A stretch of 64,000 nucleotides of DNA from CAZCAC01 sp964496575 (GCA_964496575.1 CAZCAC010000012.1:1-64000); one strand, 5' to 3'. Shown: positions 45,057 through 54,748, numbered from the stretch's first letter. The notes: generated by a model from the letters alone, not told the origin. Translations and numbers: made by a program.

Positions 45057-47108
45057 CTAATCGGCGGGGAGGAGCTCGATCGAGACGGGCTTCTCCCCGC
45101 CGAGTCGTATCCACACCACCAGGTCGGTCCGCTCGAGGCGGCGGCGGTGCCCCAGGCGGAAGTCGTCGCCGCGGGGGACGGGCTCGTCGTCGATCCGCAG
45201 GGAAGCGCCCGCTTCACCCCACCCTTCGATCACGAAGGCGGGGTTGTGGAGTGGGCGCTCCGCGTCCGCGGCGAGCTCGAGGTAGAGCGCCAGCGTGGAG
45301 TCCTGGTCGGTGCGCCGCAGCACGTAGGCGCGCTGGCCGCGGTCGTAGCCCTCGCTCTCGAAGCCTCTCTTGCCCAGGCGCAACTCCGGCGCCCGGGACC
45401 AGCTGCGCGCCAGAACGAGCAACTCCTCGATCGGCATCTCGGTCAAGCCGTAGAGGCCGTTCCACCAGGAACGATCGCCTTCCACGTGCACGGGCGGGTC
45501 CGAGATCGGAAAACCGAGGAAGCTCGCCGGCCGGTCGCTGGTCGGGCTCGAGCGACCGTCGCAGATCGCCTGCCCCACCGGCCAGTGGTTGCACGAACCC
45601 GGCCGCGAGAGCCCCGCGAGATGGCGGTCGCCGAGGTACATCATGCGATTGCCCTCCTCGAAGACGATGAAGGGATCCTGCCGCGACTTGAAGTCGTAGC
45701 GCTGCACCACGAGCTCGCCGGGGAGGTCGGTCTTGTCCTTCTCCTTCTTCGGGTTCTCGACGTGCCGCAGCACGGCGGTCTCGCCTTCGAGATTCGCGAC
45801 CGTGCACCAGGCCGCCTCGACCACCTCGCCCTGCACCTGGCCGGGGTGCGTTAGCGGGATCGACTCCTGGAACTGGCGCGGCCGCGCGAGCTTGCCCGTC
45901 TTCCACGTCGGCCTGCGCACACCGGTCCTATCGGGATAGATCGTGTAGTACTCGTCGACCCAGCAGCCGCGCGCCGTCTTCGGATCCTCGTTCCAGATCT
46001 CGTCGTGCGCGCTGAGCAGCGCGTAGCGCCACTGCACGACGACGCGCGCGTCGTGGCTCTCGATGATGCGGACGTGCGAGTAGCGGCAGCGCCGGTCCTG
46101 CATGTGCTCGAAGCAGCCCTCGGTGTCGTTCCAGGCCTCGACGCTCTGGTCCGCCATCCACAGGTCGTTCTCGGTGACCCACGCCGGCGAGTAGCGGGTG
46201 CCCCGCCAGAATATCACGCGCGCCGCGCTGTCCTCGAAGCGCACCACCACGTCGGTGTCCTCGTCGACCGACCAGAGCGCGTCCCACTCGGGGTAGAACT
46301 CGAGCTTCGTGTAGTACGCGCCGAAACGGCCGGGGCCTGGCGGGCCGAAGGGCAGGCGGCGTTCGGGGAGATCGGGTGGACTCGTGGGTTTCGCGCTCTC
46401 ATGGTCGGCGCGAATCTGCCCGGATGCTCTCGCTCCCGCGTGGATCACGACCTCGTCGATGATCCCATCGAAGCAATACCAGAAGGGAAGCGTCCCGAAC
46501 TCGCGGTGGATGTTCGAGGGTTTACGCGGCTCGGGCAGGCAGCCGATCAGCAGGTCCTCGTCCGACGCGAAGGTGATCCCGTCGTCGAATCGCATCGGCG
46601 CCTCGCCGGCCTGCTCGCCGTTCATCCAGATCGTGACGTGGCCGTCGTCGAACCTCGCGGCGACGTGAGTCCACTCCCGGAGCGGGATCGTCGTCTCCGG
46701 CGGAGAGTACGAGGTCCAGAGCGTGCCGTGCCGGTAGGAGAAGCGCAGCTCCCCCCGCGGTCCGAGATCGAAGGCGTAGCCGGCGTCCTCCTCTCGGCCC
46801 TGCGCGACGATCGGGCACCAGTTCCACGGATAGGCGGCCGGCGCGAGCCAGGCCTGCAGGGTGAAGGCCGTCCCGAGTTCCTCCGCACCGGGCGCCTCCT
46901 CCGCCGGCACATGCAGCGTGGTCGAGAAGCCGTCGAACCGCAGCGCGTGCCCGCGGATACCGGCGACTTCGGTGCTTTGCCCGCTCAGCTGCGCGCATTG
47001 ATCCTCGCCGTCGAGGGTGACGAAGAGTAGCGGATCGTCCTGCCCCCACGCGCTCGCGATGACGAGCAGGGAGAAGAGAACTGCCACGCTGTGCTTCATC
47101 ACCATCAT
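45057..47108 (-). CDS. Secreted LamG-domain protein of unknown activity
   Basis: A 683-residue protein. The start at 47108 overlaps the upstream stop as ATGA and has GGAGG seven bases ahead; it opens a signal peptide ending at ASAWGQD. Residues 30-230 are a LamG/concanavalin-type jelly roll: FVTLDGEDQCAQLSGQS, HALRFDGFSTTLHVP, FTLQAWLAPAAYPWNW, WTHVAARFDDGHVTIWMNG and FDGIIDEVVIHAGA. The remaining 450 residues are rich in aromatic residues (AYYTKLEFYPEWDALWSVD, SPAWVTENDLWMADQS, SWWNGLYGLTEM) and resemble nothing I can name. It follows a sialate esterase in a two-gene operon, suggesting work on the same glycan, as a binding or hydrolytic factor. Confidence 0.78.
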   Translation of the reverse strand: MMVMKHSVAVLFSLLVIASAWGQDDPLLFVTLDGEDQCAQLSGQSTEVAGIRGHALRFDGFSTTLHVPAEEAPGAEELGTAFTLQAWLAPAAYPWNWCPIVAQGREEDAGYAFDLGPRGELRFSYRHGTLWTSYSPPETTIPLREWTHVAARFDDGHVTIWMNGEQAGEAPMRFDDGITFASDEDLLIGCLPEPRKPSNIHREFGTLPFWYCFDGIIDEVVIHAGARASGQIRADHESAKPTSPPDLPERRLPFGPPGPGRFGAYYTKLEFYPEWDALWSVDEDTDVVVRFEDSAARVIFWRGTRYSPAWVTENDLWMADQSVEAWNDTEGCFEHMQDRRCRYSHVRIIESHDARVVVQWRYALLSAHDEIWNEDPKTARGCWVDEYYTIYPDRTGVRRPTWKTGKLARPRQFQESIPLTHPGQVQGEVVEAAWCTVANLEGETAVLRHVENPKKEKDKTDLPGELVVQRYDFKSRQDPFIVFEEGNRMMYLGDRHLAGLSRPGSCNHWPVGQAICDGRSSPTSDRPASFLGFPISDPPVHVEGDRSWWNGLYGLTEMPIEELLVLARSWSRAPELRLGKRGFESEGYDRGQRAYVLRRTDQDSTLALYLELAADAERPLHNPAFVIEGWGEAGASLRIDDEPVPRGDDFRLGHRRRLERTDLVVWIRLGGEKPVSIELLPAD

Positions 47109-48718
47109 CTTCGTCCTCCATATAGCCGCGTCAGCTCGACGCCGTTTCCGTTGTTGTAGAGCGCCTTCACTTCGTCCCCGGAGAGCGCCCGGCTCCAGAT
47201 CGCGAGCTCGTCGAAGGCGCAGAAGTTGTCCGGGCCGTGGAGCGCACCGCCGAGGACCATCGGGCCGGTAGCCTCGGAGATGCCGTTCGGTGGCAACCAC
47301 TCGGAGCGCTCCGACATGGGGCGGGCGTCGGTCCAGGTGCCGACGATCCCCTGTTCGAGATCGTACACGCACACGACGTGGTGCCACTCGTAGCCGTCAC
47401 CATGCATGAGCGCATCGCCCCAGGTGCCCCGGGCGTGCCACTGACCGTCGCCGAATTCGAATTCGGCCCAGCTCTCGTTGGCCCGATTCCTCACTTCCCA
47501 GCCCACTTCCGTGCCGTCGTCGTACTTCTCGAGGTGAGTGCCACCGCCCTTGAGCGGAGTTCGGATCCAGAACGAGATGGTCATCGCTTCGATCCAACCG
47601 TCCCGGTGGACCGGATCCCGGTAGCGAGGGAAGACGACCGTCTGCCCGTCGGCGCAGCGTACCGCCCCGCCCCGCAGGCCGTCGGTCCAGGTCGTGCCGC
47701 CGCGCAGCTCGCCTTCGCGCCGGGGCCTGATGCTTTCCATGGTCGTCGTGCCCGTCCCCTCGTCGAAGGTCCAGTACGCGTGCAACCCCTTCGCCAACGC
47801 GGCGGCATCCGGCGGCGGATCGAGCGGAGCGAGCTCCCGCTCCGTGAATCGCGCCCCCGCGCGAAGGATCGCCACGAGGTTCTCAGGTTCCTGCCGCGCC
47901 GCCTGGAACGGCAGCGTCGCCGCGGCGAAGCGGTCGCCGATCTTCAGGAAGCTCGGCGTGTCGTAGTGGTACCCCGGATCGAGGTCGAGCGTCGCGAAGA
48001 TCGCGCAGTGCGGCAGCTTCTCCGCCACCGCCACCTGCGCCGCTCGTACCACCGGCCCTTGATTGTCCCCGTCGTCCCACGCCCCCGAGTCGTTGATCTG
48101 CGCGATGATGACCGGCAGATCCGGCACCCCGAGATCGGCGCGCACGTCGTTCACGAAGTCGGTGAAGTTCGCCTCGTAGTGCGGCGCGCGGTCGGGTGGC
48201 GCGTCGCTCTCCCCCTGCAGCCACAGGAAACCGCCGAGCACGAATCCCTGCCTCTCGTAGCGCGGGTCGACCTCGTCCAGGTGCAGGAGCAGGTTGTGCA
48301 CGCGCACGATCAGGTGCCGGTAGAGCAGGCCGACCTCGCCCCCCGCGCGCTTCACCGCGCTCGGCGGCCGCCAGTCGCCGCTCAGGGTGGTCCCGCCTAT
48401 CCCCGACTTGATGATCAGAACGTCTTCCTCGAGCACGTCGCCGACGACGTGGCCGAAGACCAGCTCGGGGCCGAAGTTGCCCGAACGGAAGCCGAAGCCG
48501 GGCTTCAGCGACCCGCTCGGCCGCCCCTCGTAGACGCACCAGACATCCTCGCGCGGCTCGATCAGCTCGGGGGCGAGCGTCTCGAGTTCCTCGACGTTCG
48601 CCGGGCCCTCCATGTTGGACTGGCCGGCCAGGATGAAGATCCGGAGAGGGGGCTTCTTCGGGACGTCATGTGCGGCGATCGGAACGGTGAGGAGCAACGG
48701 CAGAAGGGCGATGTTCAT
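47105..48718 (-). CDS. Sialate O-acetylesterase-type SGNH esterase with a LamG domain
   Basis: A 537-residue protein with a signal peptide ending near PIAAHDV. The catalytic SGNH domain (25-270) has block I FILAGQSNMEG with nucleophile S34, SGIGGTTLSGDW, LGGFLWLQGESDAPP (block III-like) and DPGYHYDTPSFLKIGDRFA, which holds the late catalytic His. This is the SASA/DUF303 family that removes O-acetyl groups from sialic acids or other sugars. A LamG-like domain (320-520) follows: HAYWTFDEGTGTTTMES, TISFWIRTPLKGGG, WHHVVCVYDLEQGI and CAFDELAIWSRAL. It is the first gene of the operon with the LamG protein at 45057. Deacetylation would expose the glycan to sulfatase or sialidase. Confidence 0.88.
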   Translation of the reverse strand: MNIALLPLLLTVPIAAHDVPKKPPLRIFILAGQSNMEGPANVEELETLAPELIEPREDVWCVYEGRPSGSLKPGFGFRSGNFGPELVFGHVVGDVLEEDVLIIKSGIGGTTLSGDWRPPSAVKRAGGEVGLLYRHLIVRVHNLLLHLDEVDPRYERQGFVLGGFLWLQGESDAPPDRAPHYEANFTDFVNDVRADLGVPDLPVIIAQINDSGAWDDGDNQGPVVRAAQVAVAEKLPHCAIFATLDLDPGYHYDTPSFLKIGDRFAAATLPFQAARQEPENLVAILRAGARFTERELAPLDPPPDAAALAKGLHAYWTFDEGTGTTTMESIRPRREGELRGGTTWTDGLRGGAVRCADGQTVVFPRYRDPVHRDGWIEAMTISFWIRTPLKGGGTHLEKYDDGTEVGWEVRNRANESWAEFEFGDGQWHARGTWGDALMHGDGYEWHHVVCVYDLEQGIVGTWTDARPMSERSEWLPPNGISEATGPMVLGGALHGPDNFCAFDELAIWSRALSGDEVKALYNNGNGVELTRLYGGRR

Positions 48719-48864
48719 GAAGCGTCTCCGGGTCGAGGGGCAGCCATTCTAGGGAATGCGCGGAAACACGGCGAGATCGGCGCTTCGCTCCAGACCGCGC
48801 TTTCGAGTACGATGCGGCCGCTCGAGATCCCCTCCATCAGCTCTCATCCATCGAATAGAAGCCC

Positions 48865-50502
48865 ATGCCGGACGCGCAGACGAGCATCCCCACGCTCGAC
48901 GTCGTCATCATCGTCGTCTACCTGCTAGGCATCCTCGCGCTGGGCGTCTTCGTCTCGCACAAGAAGGCGATCACCAGCAACGAGTACTTCCTCGCCGGCC
49001 GCTCCCTGCGCTGGCCGATGGTCGGTGCCGCGCTCTTCGCCACCAACATCTCGACGATCCACCTGGTCGGCCTGGCCGAGGCCGGTTACGGCCCGGGGCT
49101 GGTGATCGGCAACTTCGAGTGGATGGCGTCCTTCTGCCTGATCCTGCTCGGGGTGGTCTTCGCGCCCTTCTACTTCAAGAACAAGATCTCGACGCTGCCC
49201 GAGTACCTCGAGCGACGGTACAGCCCCGGCGCGCGCACGTTTCTCGCCTTCATCGCGGTCATCGGCGCGCTCCTGATCCACATCGGCTTCAGTCTCTACG
49301 CCGGCGCGGCGGTCTTCGAGCAGTTCTTCGGCGTCGACCCGGTCTGGTCGATCCTGATCATCTCGGTGGTCACGGCGATCTACACCGTGCTCGGCGGCCT
49401 GAAGGCGGTCGTCGTCACCGAGTCGATCCAGACGGTGATCCTGCTGCTCGGCGCGGTGATCGTAACGGTGCTGGCGATCCTGGCGTTGCCCGAGGCGGGC
49501 GTGGAAACGGTCGCGCAGTTCAAGGAGCGCCTCAGGCCCGACCAGCTCAGCATGCTGCAGCCGATCCACGACGAGAATGGACGGCTGGCGGAGTTCTCCT
49601 GGCTCTCGGTGCTCCTCGGCTACCCGATCCTCGGCGTGTGGTACTGGTGCGCCGACCAGACCATCGTCCAGCGTGTGCTCGGCGCCAAGACGCTGCGGGA
49701 CGCGCAGCTCGGTCCGCTCTTCGCCGGCTTCTTGAAGATCCTGCCGGTCTTCATCATGGTGCTGCCCGGGGTGGTCGCCTACGTGCTCTTCGCCGACCGG
49801 ATCGGTGAGGACGCCGAGCAGACGCTGCCGGTCCTGATCTCCGAGCTGGTGCCGGTCGGCCTGAAGGGACTGATCTCGGCGGGGTTGCTCGCGGCGCTGA
49901 TGAGCACCATCGCCGGCGCATTGAACAGCTGCGGGACGCTGATCGCGGTCGACATCGTCCGACGCGTCGACCCGGGCGTCTCCGACCGCACCCAGGTGAA
50001 CGTCGGTCGCATCAGCGCGGTGGTGGTGATGCTGCTGGCGATGGCCTGGTCGACTCAGGGCCACCGCTTCGAGAGCATCTTCGTCGCGATCAACAAGATC
50101 CCGGTGATGTTCGCGCCCGCGATCACCACCGTGTTCGTGTGGGGCGTCTTCTGGCGACGCGGCACGAGACAGGCCGCGCTGGTGACGCTCAGCCTCGGCT
50201 TCCTGATCGGCGCGGTGAACTTCGTCTTCGACGTGCCGCTGATCGGCGAGGAGATGTACACGACTGAAGTGCTCGGCATCCCGTTCATGCAGCAGGCATG
50301 GTGGTTCTTCTGCCTGTGCAGCGCGATCTACGTGACGACGAGCCTCCTCACGCCACGCCACGCGGACGAGGAGCTCGAGGGTCTGTGCTGGGGCAATCCG
50401 CTGAAGATGCTGCGCGGCGCGATCGTCGAGCGCAGCGATCCGCGCGTGGTGGCCGGCGGGCTGCTGCTGGTCATGGTCGTGCTCTACTGGTTCTTGAGGT
50501 GA
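48865..50502 (+). CDS. Sodium:solute symporter (SSS family, sugar type)
   Basis: A 545-residue inner-membrane protein with about 13-14 helices. Family landmarks are NEYFLAGRSLRWPMVGAALF, SEYL-type ISTLPEYLERRY, IYTVLGGLKAVVVTESIQT, FSWLSVLLGYPILGVWYW with CADQTIVQRVLGAK, and LLAALMSTIAGALNSCGTL, a core helix typical of SGLT/PutP transporters that bears the Na+ site Ser/Thr. The length matches the SGLT subgroup. It imports a sugar or other solute with Na+. It begins a three-gene operon with two alcohol dehydrogenases (spacing of 10 and 22 bases), so it probably takes up the sugar that they oxidise. Confidence 0.9.
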   Translation: MPDAQTSIPTLDVVIIVVYLLGILALGVFVSHKKAITSNEYFLAGRSLRWPMVGAALFATNISTIHLVGLAEAGYGPGLVIGNFEWMASFCLILLGVVFAPFYFKNKISTLPEYLERRYSPGARTFLAFIAVIGALLIHIGFSLYAGAAVFEQFFGVDPVWSILIISVVTAIYTVLGGLKAVVVTESIQTVILLLGAVIVTVLAILALPEAGVETVAQFKERLRPDQLSMLQPIHDENGRLAEFSWLSVLLGYPILGVWYWCADQTIVQRVLGAKTLRDAQLGPLFAGFLKILPVFIMVLPGVVAYVLFADRIGEDAEQTLPVLISELVPVGLKGLISAGLLAALMSTIAGALNSCGTLIAVDIVRRVDPGVSDRTQVNVGRISAVVVMLLAMAWSTQGHRFESIFVAINKIPVMFAPAITTVFVWGVFWRRGTRQAALVTLSLGFLIGAVNFVFDVPLIGEEMYTTEVLGIPFMQQAWWFFCLCSAIYVTTSLLTPRHADEELEGLCWGNPLKMLRGAIVERSDPRVVAGGLLLVMVVLYWFLR

Positions 50503-50512
50503 GGTGAGAGCG

Positions 50513-51535
50513 ATGCGTCAGGCGGTCATGACCGCGCCCGGAGTCATCGAGCTCCGCGAAGTGCCCGAACCCGTTGCCGGCCCCGGCGAGGTGCTCCTGC
50601 GCGTGCAGCGCGTCGGCGTCTGTGGCAGCGACGTCCACGTCAACCATGGCAGCCATCCCTTCACCCCCTACCCCGTCGTGCAGGGACACGAGTTCTCCGC
50701 CGTGATCGAGGCGGTCGGGGAAGGCGTCGAGGGAATCGAGGTCGGCGCCCGGGCGACCTCTCGCCCGCAGCTGGTCTGCGGCGAGTGCGGGCCGTGCCGG
50801 CGCGGCGACTACCACATCTGCGACGTGCTGCGCGTGACCGGCTTTCAGGCGCCGGGTTGCGCGCAGGAGCTCTTCGTGACCACGCCCGACCGCCTGGTGC
50901 TCCTGCCCGACGCCTTCACGCCGGAGCAGGGCGCGCTGGTCGAGCCGACCGCGGTCGGCGTGCACTCGAGCGGTCGCGGCGGCGATCTCACCGGCGAGAA
51001 CATCGTCGTGCTCGGCGCCGGACCGATCGGCAACCTGCTGGCGCAGGTGGTGAAGAGCCGCGGGGCGAAACGGATCCTGCTCACCGACCTCTCCGACTAC
51101 CGGCTGGAGATCGCGCGCGAGTGCGGGATCGAGCACACCTCGAACGCCCGCGAGGAGCCGCTCGACGAGGCCGCGAGTCGCGTCTTCGGCGACGAGGGGT
51201 TCCGCGTCGCCTTCGAGGCCGCCGGCAGCGAGGCGACGATGGCCGCGGCAGTCGAGCACATCGGCAAGGGCGGCCGCATCGTGGTGCTCGGCGTTTTCGA
51301 CGGCAAGCCTCGCATCGACATGTCGGTGGTCGGCGACCGCGAGCTGTCCTTGATCGGCACCCTGATGTACCAGCACGACGACTACCGCCACGCGGTGGAG
51401 CTGATCGCCTCCGGCGAGGTGGTCGTCGAGCCGCTGGTGACGCGACACTTCCCCCTCGAGGAGTACGCCGAGGCGTACGCCTTCATCGATCGCGAGGCGG
51501 ACCGCAGCCTCAAGGTCGTGATCGACATCGACTGA
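50513..51535 (+). CDS. Zinc-dependent medium-chain alcohol dehydrogenase (sorbitol/threonine dehydrogenase type)
   Basis: A 340-residue protein. ATG at 50513 is chosen over GTG 50504 because GAGGTGAGAG lies just upstream. Catalytic zinc ligands are C37 (VGVCGSDVHV) and H59-E60 (VVQGHEFSAVIE); the structural zinc lobe has C89, C92, C95 and C103 (CGECGPCRRGDYHIC). The NAD(P) site reads IVVLGAGPIGNLLAQ followed by acidic D in LTDLSDYRLE, suggesting NAD+ preference. Family members oxidise polyols, sugar alcohols or threonine to ketones. Position after a symporter and before an iron-dependent dehydrogenase suggests oxidation of the imported sugar or polyol. Confidence 0.9.
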   Translation: MRQAVMTAPGVIELREVPEPVAGPGEVLLRVQRVGVCGSDVHVNHGSHPFTPYPVVQGHEFSAVIEAVGEGVEGIEVGARATSRPQLVCGECGPCRRGDYHICDVLRVTGFQAPGCAQELFVTTPDRLVLLPDAFTPEQGALVEPTAVGVHSSGRGGDLTGENIVVLGAGPIGNLLAQVVKSRGAKRILLTDLSDYRLEIARECGIEHTSNAREEPLDEAASRVFGDEGFRVAFEAAGSEATMAAAVEHIGKGGRIVVLGVFDGKPRIDMSVVGDRELSLIGTLMYQHDDYRHAVELIASGEVVVEPLVTRHFPLEEYAEAYAFIDREADRSLKVVIDID

Positions 51536-51557
51536 GCGAGACATCCAGGAGCGACAC

Positions 51558-52715
51558 ATGAACCCCTTCAGCTATCACCAGCCCACGCGGATCCGCTTCG
51601 GTCGCGGGACGTCTTCCGAGATCGGCGCGGCCGCGGCCGAGTTCGGCCAGCGCGCCCTCCTGGTCACGATGCCCTCCTTCCCCGAGGTCGAGCCGATCTA
51701 CGCGAAGGTCCGCGTCTCGCTCGAGGAGGCCGGCCTCGCGGTCGCGCACTTCGACGGCGTGATCCCCAATCCCACCACCGACGTGATCGCCGAAGGTGCC
51801 CAGCTCGCGCGCGCGCACGACGCGGACGTGGTGGTCGGCCTGGGCGGCGGCTCGAGCATGGACGCCGCGAAAGCGATCGCGGTCGAGGCCACGCACGAAG
51901 GGAGCTGCTGGGACTACCTCTGGTTCCGCGAGACGCAGCCGACGGAGGCGACGCTGCCGGTGATCGCGGTGACGACGACCTCGGGCACCGGTTCGCAGGT
52001 GACGCAGGTCGCGGTGGTCACCAACCCGGAGGAGCGCAACAAGTCGGCGATCTACCACCCCCTCGCCTTCCCGCGGGTCGGGATCGTAGACCCCGAGCTG
52101 ATGGCGACGGTGCCGCCGCGCATGACCGCGCTGACCGGCTTCGACGCCTTCACCCACGCATTCGAGAGCTACATCCACGCGAACACCTCGCCATACGTCG
52201 AGCTGATGGCGGTGGAGGCGATCACGCTGGTCGCTCGCCACCTCCCGCGAGCGGTGCGCGACGGGAGTCCCGACGCGCGCGACGGCCTGGCCTGGGCCGA
52301 CACGCTGGCCGGACTCTGCATCGCCAACGCCGGCGTGACGCTGCCGCACGGCATGGGCATGGCGATCGGCGGGATGTACCCGCACGTGGCCCACGGCGAA
52401 TCGTTGGCGGTGCTCTACCCCGCTTTCGCGCGTTTCACCTGCGAGTCGGCGCCGCGCCGCTTCGCCAACCTCGCGCGCATCCTGGCGCCGCAGCTGCGCG
52501 ACCTCTCGGACGTGGAGGCTGCGCACGGTGCGGCCCCGGCGCTGGTGCGATTCATCGAGGAGATCGGCCTCGACCTCTCTTTGAGCGGGCTGGGCGTACC
52601 GGAGGAAGAGCTCGACGCTTTGGCCGAACAGTGCCTGGTGCTGCCCGACTACGAGAACAACCCGCGGGTGGCGACGCTCGAGGACGTGAAGTCGATCTTG
52701 CGCGAATGCCACTAG
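51558..52715 (+). CDS. Iron-containing alcohol dehydrogenase
   Basis: A 385-residue protein with AGGAG seven bases before the ATG. The NAD-binding loop is VVGLGGGSSMDAAKA and TTTSGTGSQVTQ. The metal ligands of the group III family are D and H in GFDAFTHAFESY, and two later His in TLPHGMGMAIGGMYPHVAHGES, all present. Family members reduce or oxidise short alcohols, lactaldehyde or polyols using Fe2+ (or Zn2+) and NAD(P)H. As the last gene of the symporter operon it probably acts on the product of the zinc dehydrogenase, or on lactaldehyde from deoxysugars such as fucose or rhamnose; the substrate is not visible. Confidence 0.9.
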   Translation: MNPFSYHQPTRIRFGRGTSSEIGAAAAEFGQRALLVTMPSFPEVEPIYAKVRVSLEEAGLAVAHFDGVIPNPTTDVIAEGAQLARAHDADVVVGLGGGSSMDAAKAIAVEATHEGSCWDYLWFRETQPTEATLPVIAVTTTSGTGSQVTQVAVVTNPEERNKSAIYHPLAFPRVGIVDPELMATVPPRMTALTGFDAFTHAFESYIHANTSPYVELMAVEAITLVARHLPRAVRDGSPDARDGLAWADTLAGLCIANAGVTLPHGMGMAIGGMYPHVAHGESLAVLYPAFARFTCESAPRRFANLARILAPQLRDLSDVEAAHGAAPALVRFIEEIGLDLSLSGLGVPEEELDALAEQCLVLPDYENNPRVATLEDVKSILRECH

Positions 52716-52770
52716 TCCCGGGGCCGTACGCAGTGCGCTGTCGCTCACTCGATGTGCAGAAGGGCAATCG

Positions 52771-52820
52771 GAACGATCGATCGTTCACGCACGCCGACTC
52801 CCCCTGATCCCATGGGGGGA
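52771..52820. repeat. Palindrome and hairpin ahead of a propeller gene
   Basis: GAACGATCGATCGTTC at 52771-52786 is a perfect 16-base palindrome, a plausible operator. A second hairpin, CTCCCCC with GGGGGAG, lies at about 52799-52821. The first could bind a dimeric regulator of the downstream gene; the second could end the dehydrogenase operon. Neither function is proven. Confidence 0.4.
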
Positions 52821-52929
52821 GGTGCCGGCGATACTCGACGCGGTGGTCCGGACCTTGCTGGACAGGCGTGGCCGATCGATGACTCGCACCAGCACCAGTT
52901 CCCCGATACGTCGGCCGAGGAGGATGACA

Positions 52930-54686
52930 ATGTCGATGTCTGTCTTGTCCCACGTATCCGTCATGGCGGGATTCCTGGCGCTGGCCTCACCGGGTCTGGC
53001 CCAGGAGGAGTGGAGCCAGGAGGCCCAGATCCTCGCCAGTGACGGGCAGGACGATGAGAACCTGGGAACATACACGGCTCTCAGCGGTGAAACCGCCGTT
53101 GCCGGGGTCCCCTATCGCACCCTTCCCTCGCTACCGGGATTCGGCACGGTTTACGTCTACGACCGAACCGGAATGTCCTGGGGTGGGGAGGTCCAGCTCT
53201 CGGCGCCAGGCACCGGGAACTCCGCCTCGTTCGGATGCGCCGTGGACGTGGACGGAGACACGTTGGTCGTCGGCGAAATGCTGAAGGACGTCAACGGATT
53301 CAACGAAGCGGGATTGGCTCACGTCTTCGTCCGCAACGGCTCGGACTGGTTGCCGGAGGCCGTGCTGACCGCCGACATCACCGATCCCGGGGCTCGCCTG
53401 GGCTGCAGCGTGTCGGTGAGCGGAGATACCATCGCCGTCGGCGCCTATGAACAGGACAACCCCGCCATCGGGCTCCCGACCGGCGCCGTCTTCGTCTTCG
53501 CACGAAGCGGGACGAACTGGACCCAGCAGGCGAGGCTCTTCTCCAGCGGTGTTCAGGCGAACGAGGACTTCGGCAGCTGCGTGAGCCTCGATGGAGAGAC
53601 GCTGGTGGCGGGAGCCATCTTCACCACGGTTGCCGGTAAGCCGCAGGTCGGATCCGCCTACGTGTTCAGGCGGACGGGCACGACCTGGACGGAAGAGGCC
53701 CATCTGTGCCCTGACGATCTGGAGGCCGGCGCTTCTTTCGGCGCGCGCATCGCCATCTCCGGGGACAATATCGTGGCTGGAGTCAAGAACGCCGGTGCCG
53801 CCTACCTGTTCCATCGAACGGGGAGCAACTGGGTCCTCGAGCGAGAGGCTCCCGCTCCCCTTTCCGGCGGCTCATTCGGCATGTCGGTCGCGATTCGCGG
53901 CGATCGCGCCCTGGTCGGCGTCCCCTACGAAACCGTCGGTGGTGTGCCCGGGGCGGGTGCGGTCTACCCGTACCGGCGGCAAGGCACCACCTGGGTTCAG
54001 CAGGAACGGATCCACGCAAAGAACCCCGGGTGGTGGAACGACCTCGGATTCTCCGCCGACCTCGATGGCGATACGATCCTCAGCGGCGCGATCGGGGTAA
54101 CCGGTACGGGAGGAGTGGCGCAAGGCGCACTTCATCTCTTCCGACTCGGGGGCTACGCCGACAATCTCTGCTTCGGTGACGGCGCCTCGGGCGCGTGTCC
54201 TTGCGGGAACGGGACTCTCGGAGTCCAGAAGTGGGGTGCAAGAACTCCACCGGCCTCGGAGCTCGTTTGCGGGCAACGGGCTCGGGGCGCGTGAGCGAGC
54301 AGACCGGACCGAACGCCGCCCCGCTCGTATTGCACGCATCCCAGGGACCGCCGAATGGAATCTGCCTGTGGCTCCAGGGAGCGGGCACTCCTCCCGGGAC
54401 ACCTTTCTGGGACGGTCTCTTGTGCGTCGGCACACCGATCCTGCGCCTGGCCGGGAGCGCCTGTTCCTCGACCGGAATCCGCATGCTGGACGGGACCGGC
54501 TCCCTATCCACGAATGACCCCCTCTACGGATTCGACGTCCTATCCTCGGCGTTGTGCGGAGGGGACGACATCGCGGCCGTGGTGCCCACGACCCGCTACT
54601 ATCAGCTCTGGTTCCGGGATGCTCCGCTGCCGTGCGGCAGCGGCAGCAACTTGACCAACGCGGTCGAGATCACCTGGTTGCCGTGA
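52930..54686 (+). CDS. Secreted beta-propeller protein with a frameshift in its C-terminal domain
   Basis: ATG at 52930 is six bases after GAGGAGG and opens a signal peptide ending at SPGLAQEE. Seven or eight FG-GAP-like repeats follow, each with the plan GDTLVVGE-x-n-G-x-AHVFVRNGSDW (others are VSGDTIAVGAYEQDN, LDGETLVAGAIFTTV, RGDRALVGVPYETV). Near residue 430 the shared C-terminal domain begins (CFGDGASGACPCGN). At 54209-54212 (AACGGGACTC) the frame then slips: the first frame ends at 54294, while the family sequence continues in the other frame from SRSPEVGCKNSTGLGARLRA to WFRDAPLPCG and NAVEITWLP at 54686. One base too many or too few in the G-run explains it. The full protein would be about 585 residues. 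Confidence 0.78.
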
Positions 54687-54691
54687 TAGGA

Positions 54692-54748
54692 GTCCGGCGC
54701 CAGGACAGAATCTGCCACCACGTGGCAGATTCTGTCCTGGCGCCGGAC
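54692..54748. repeat. Palindromic repeat, copy 2 (perfect 27-bp stem)
   Basis: Bases 54692-54718 and 54722-54748 are exact reverse complements with a three-base loop. The left arm begins GTCCGGCGCCAGGACAGAAT. It shares GCCAGGAC and AATC-x-GCC with copy 1 at 34742. It lies between two convergent stops (5 bases after one, 23 before the other), where it could end both transcripts. Confidence 0.85.
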
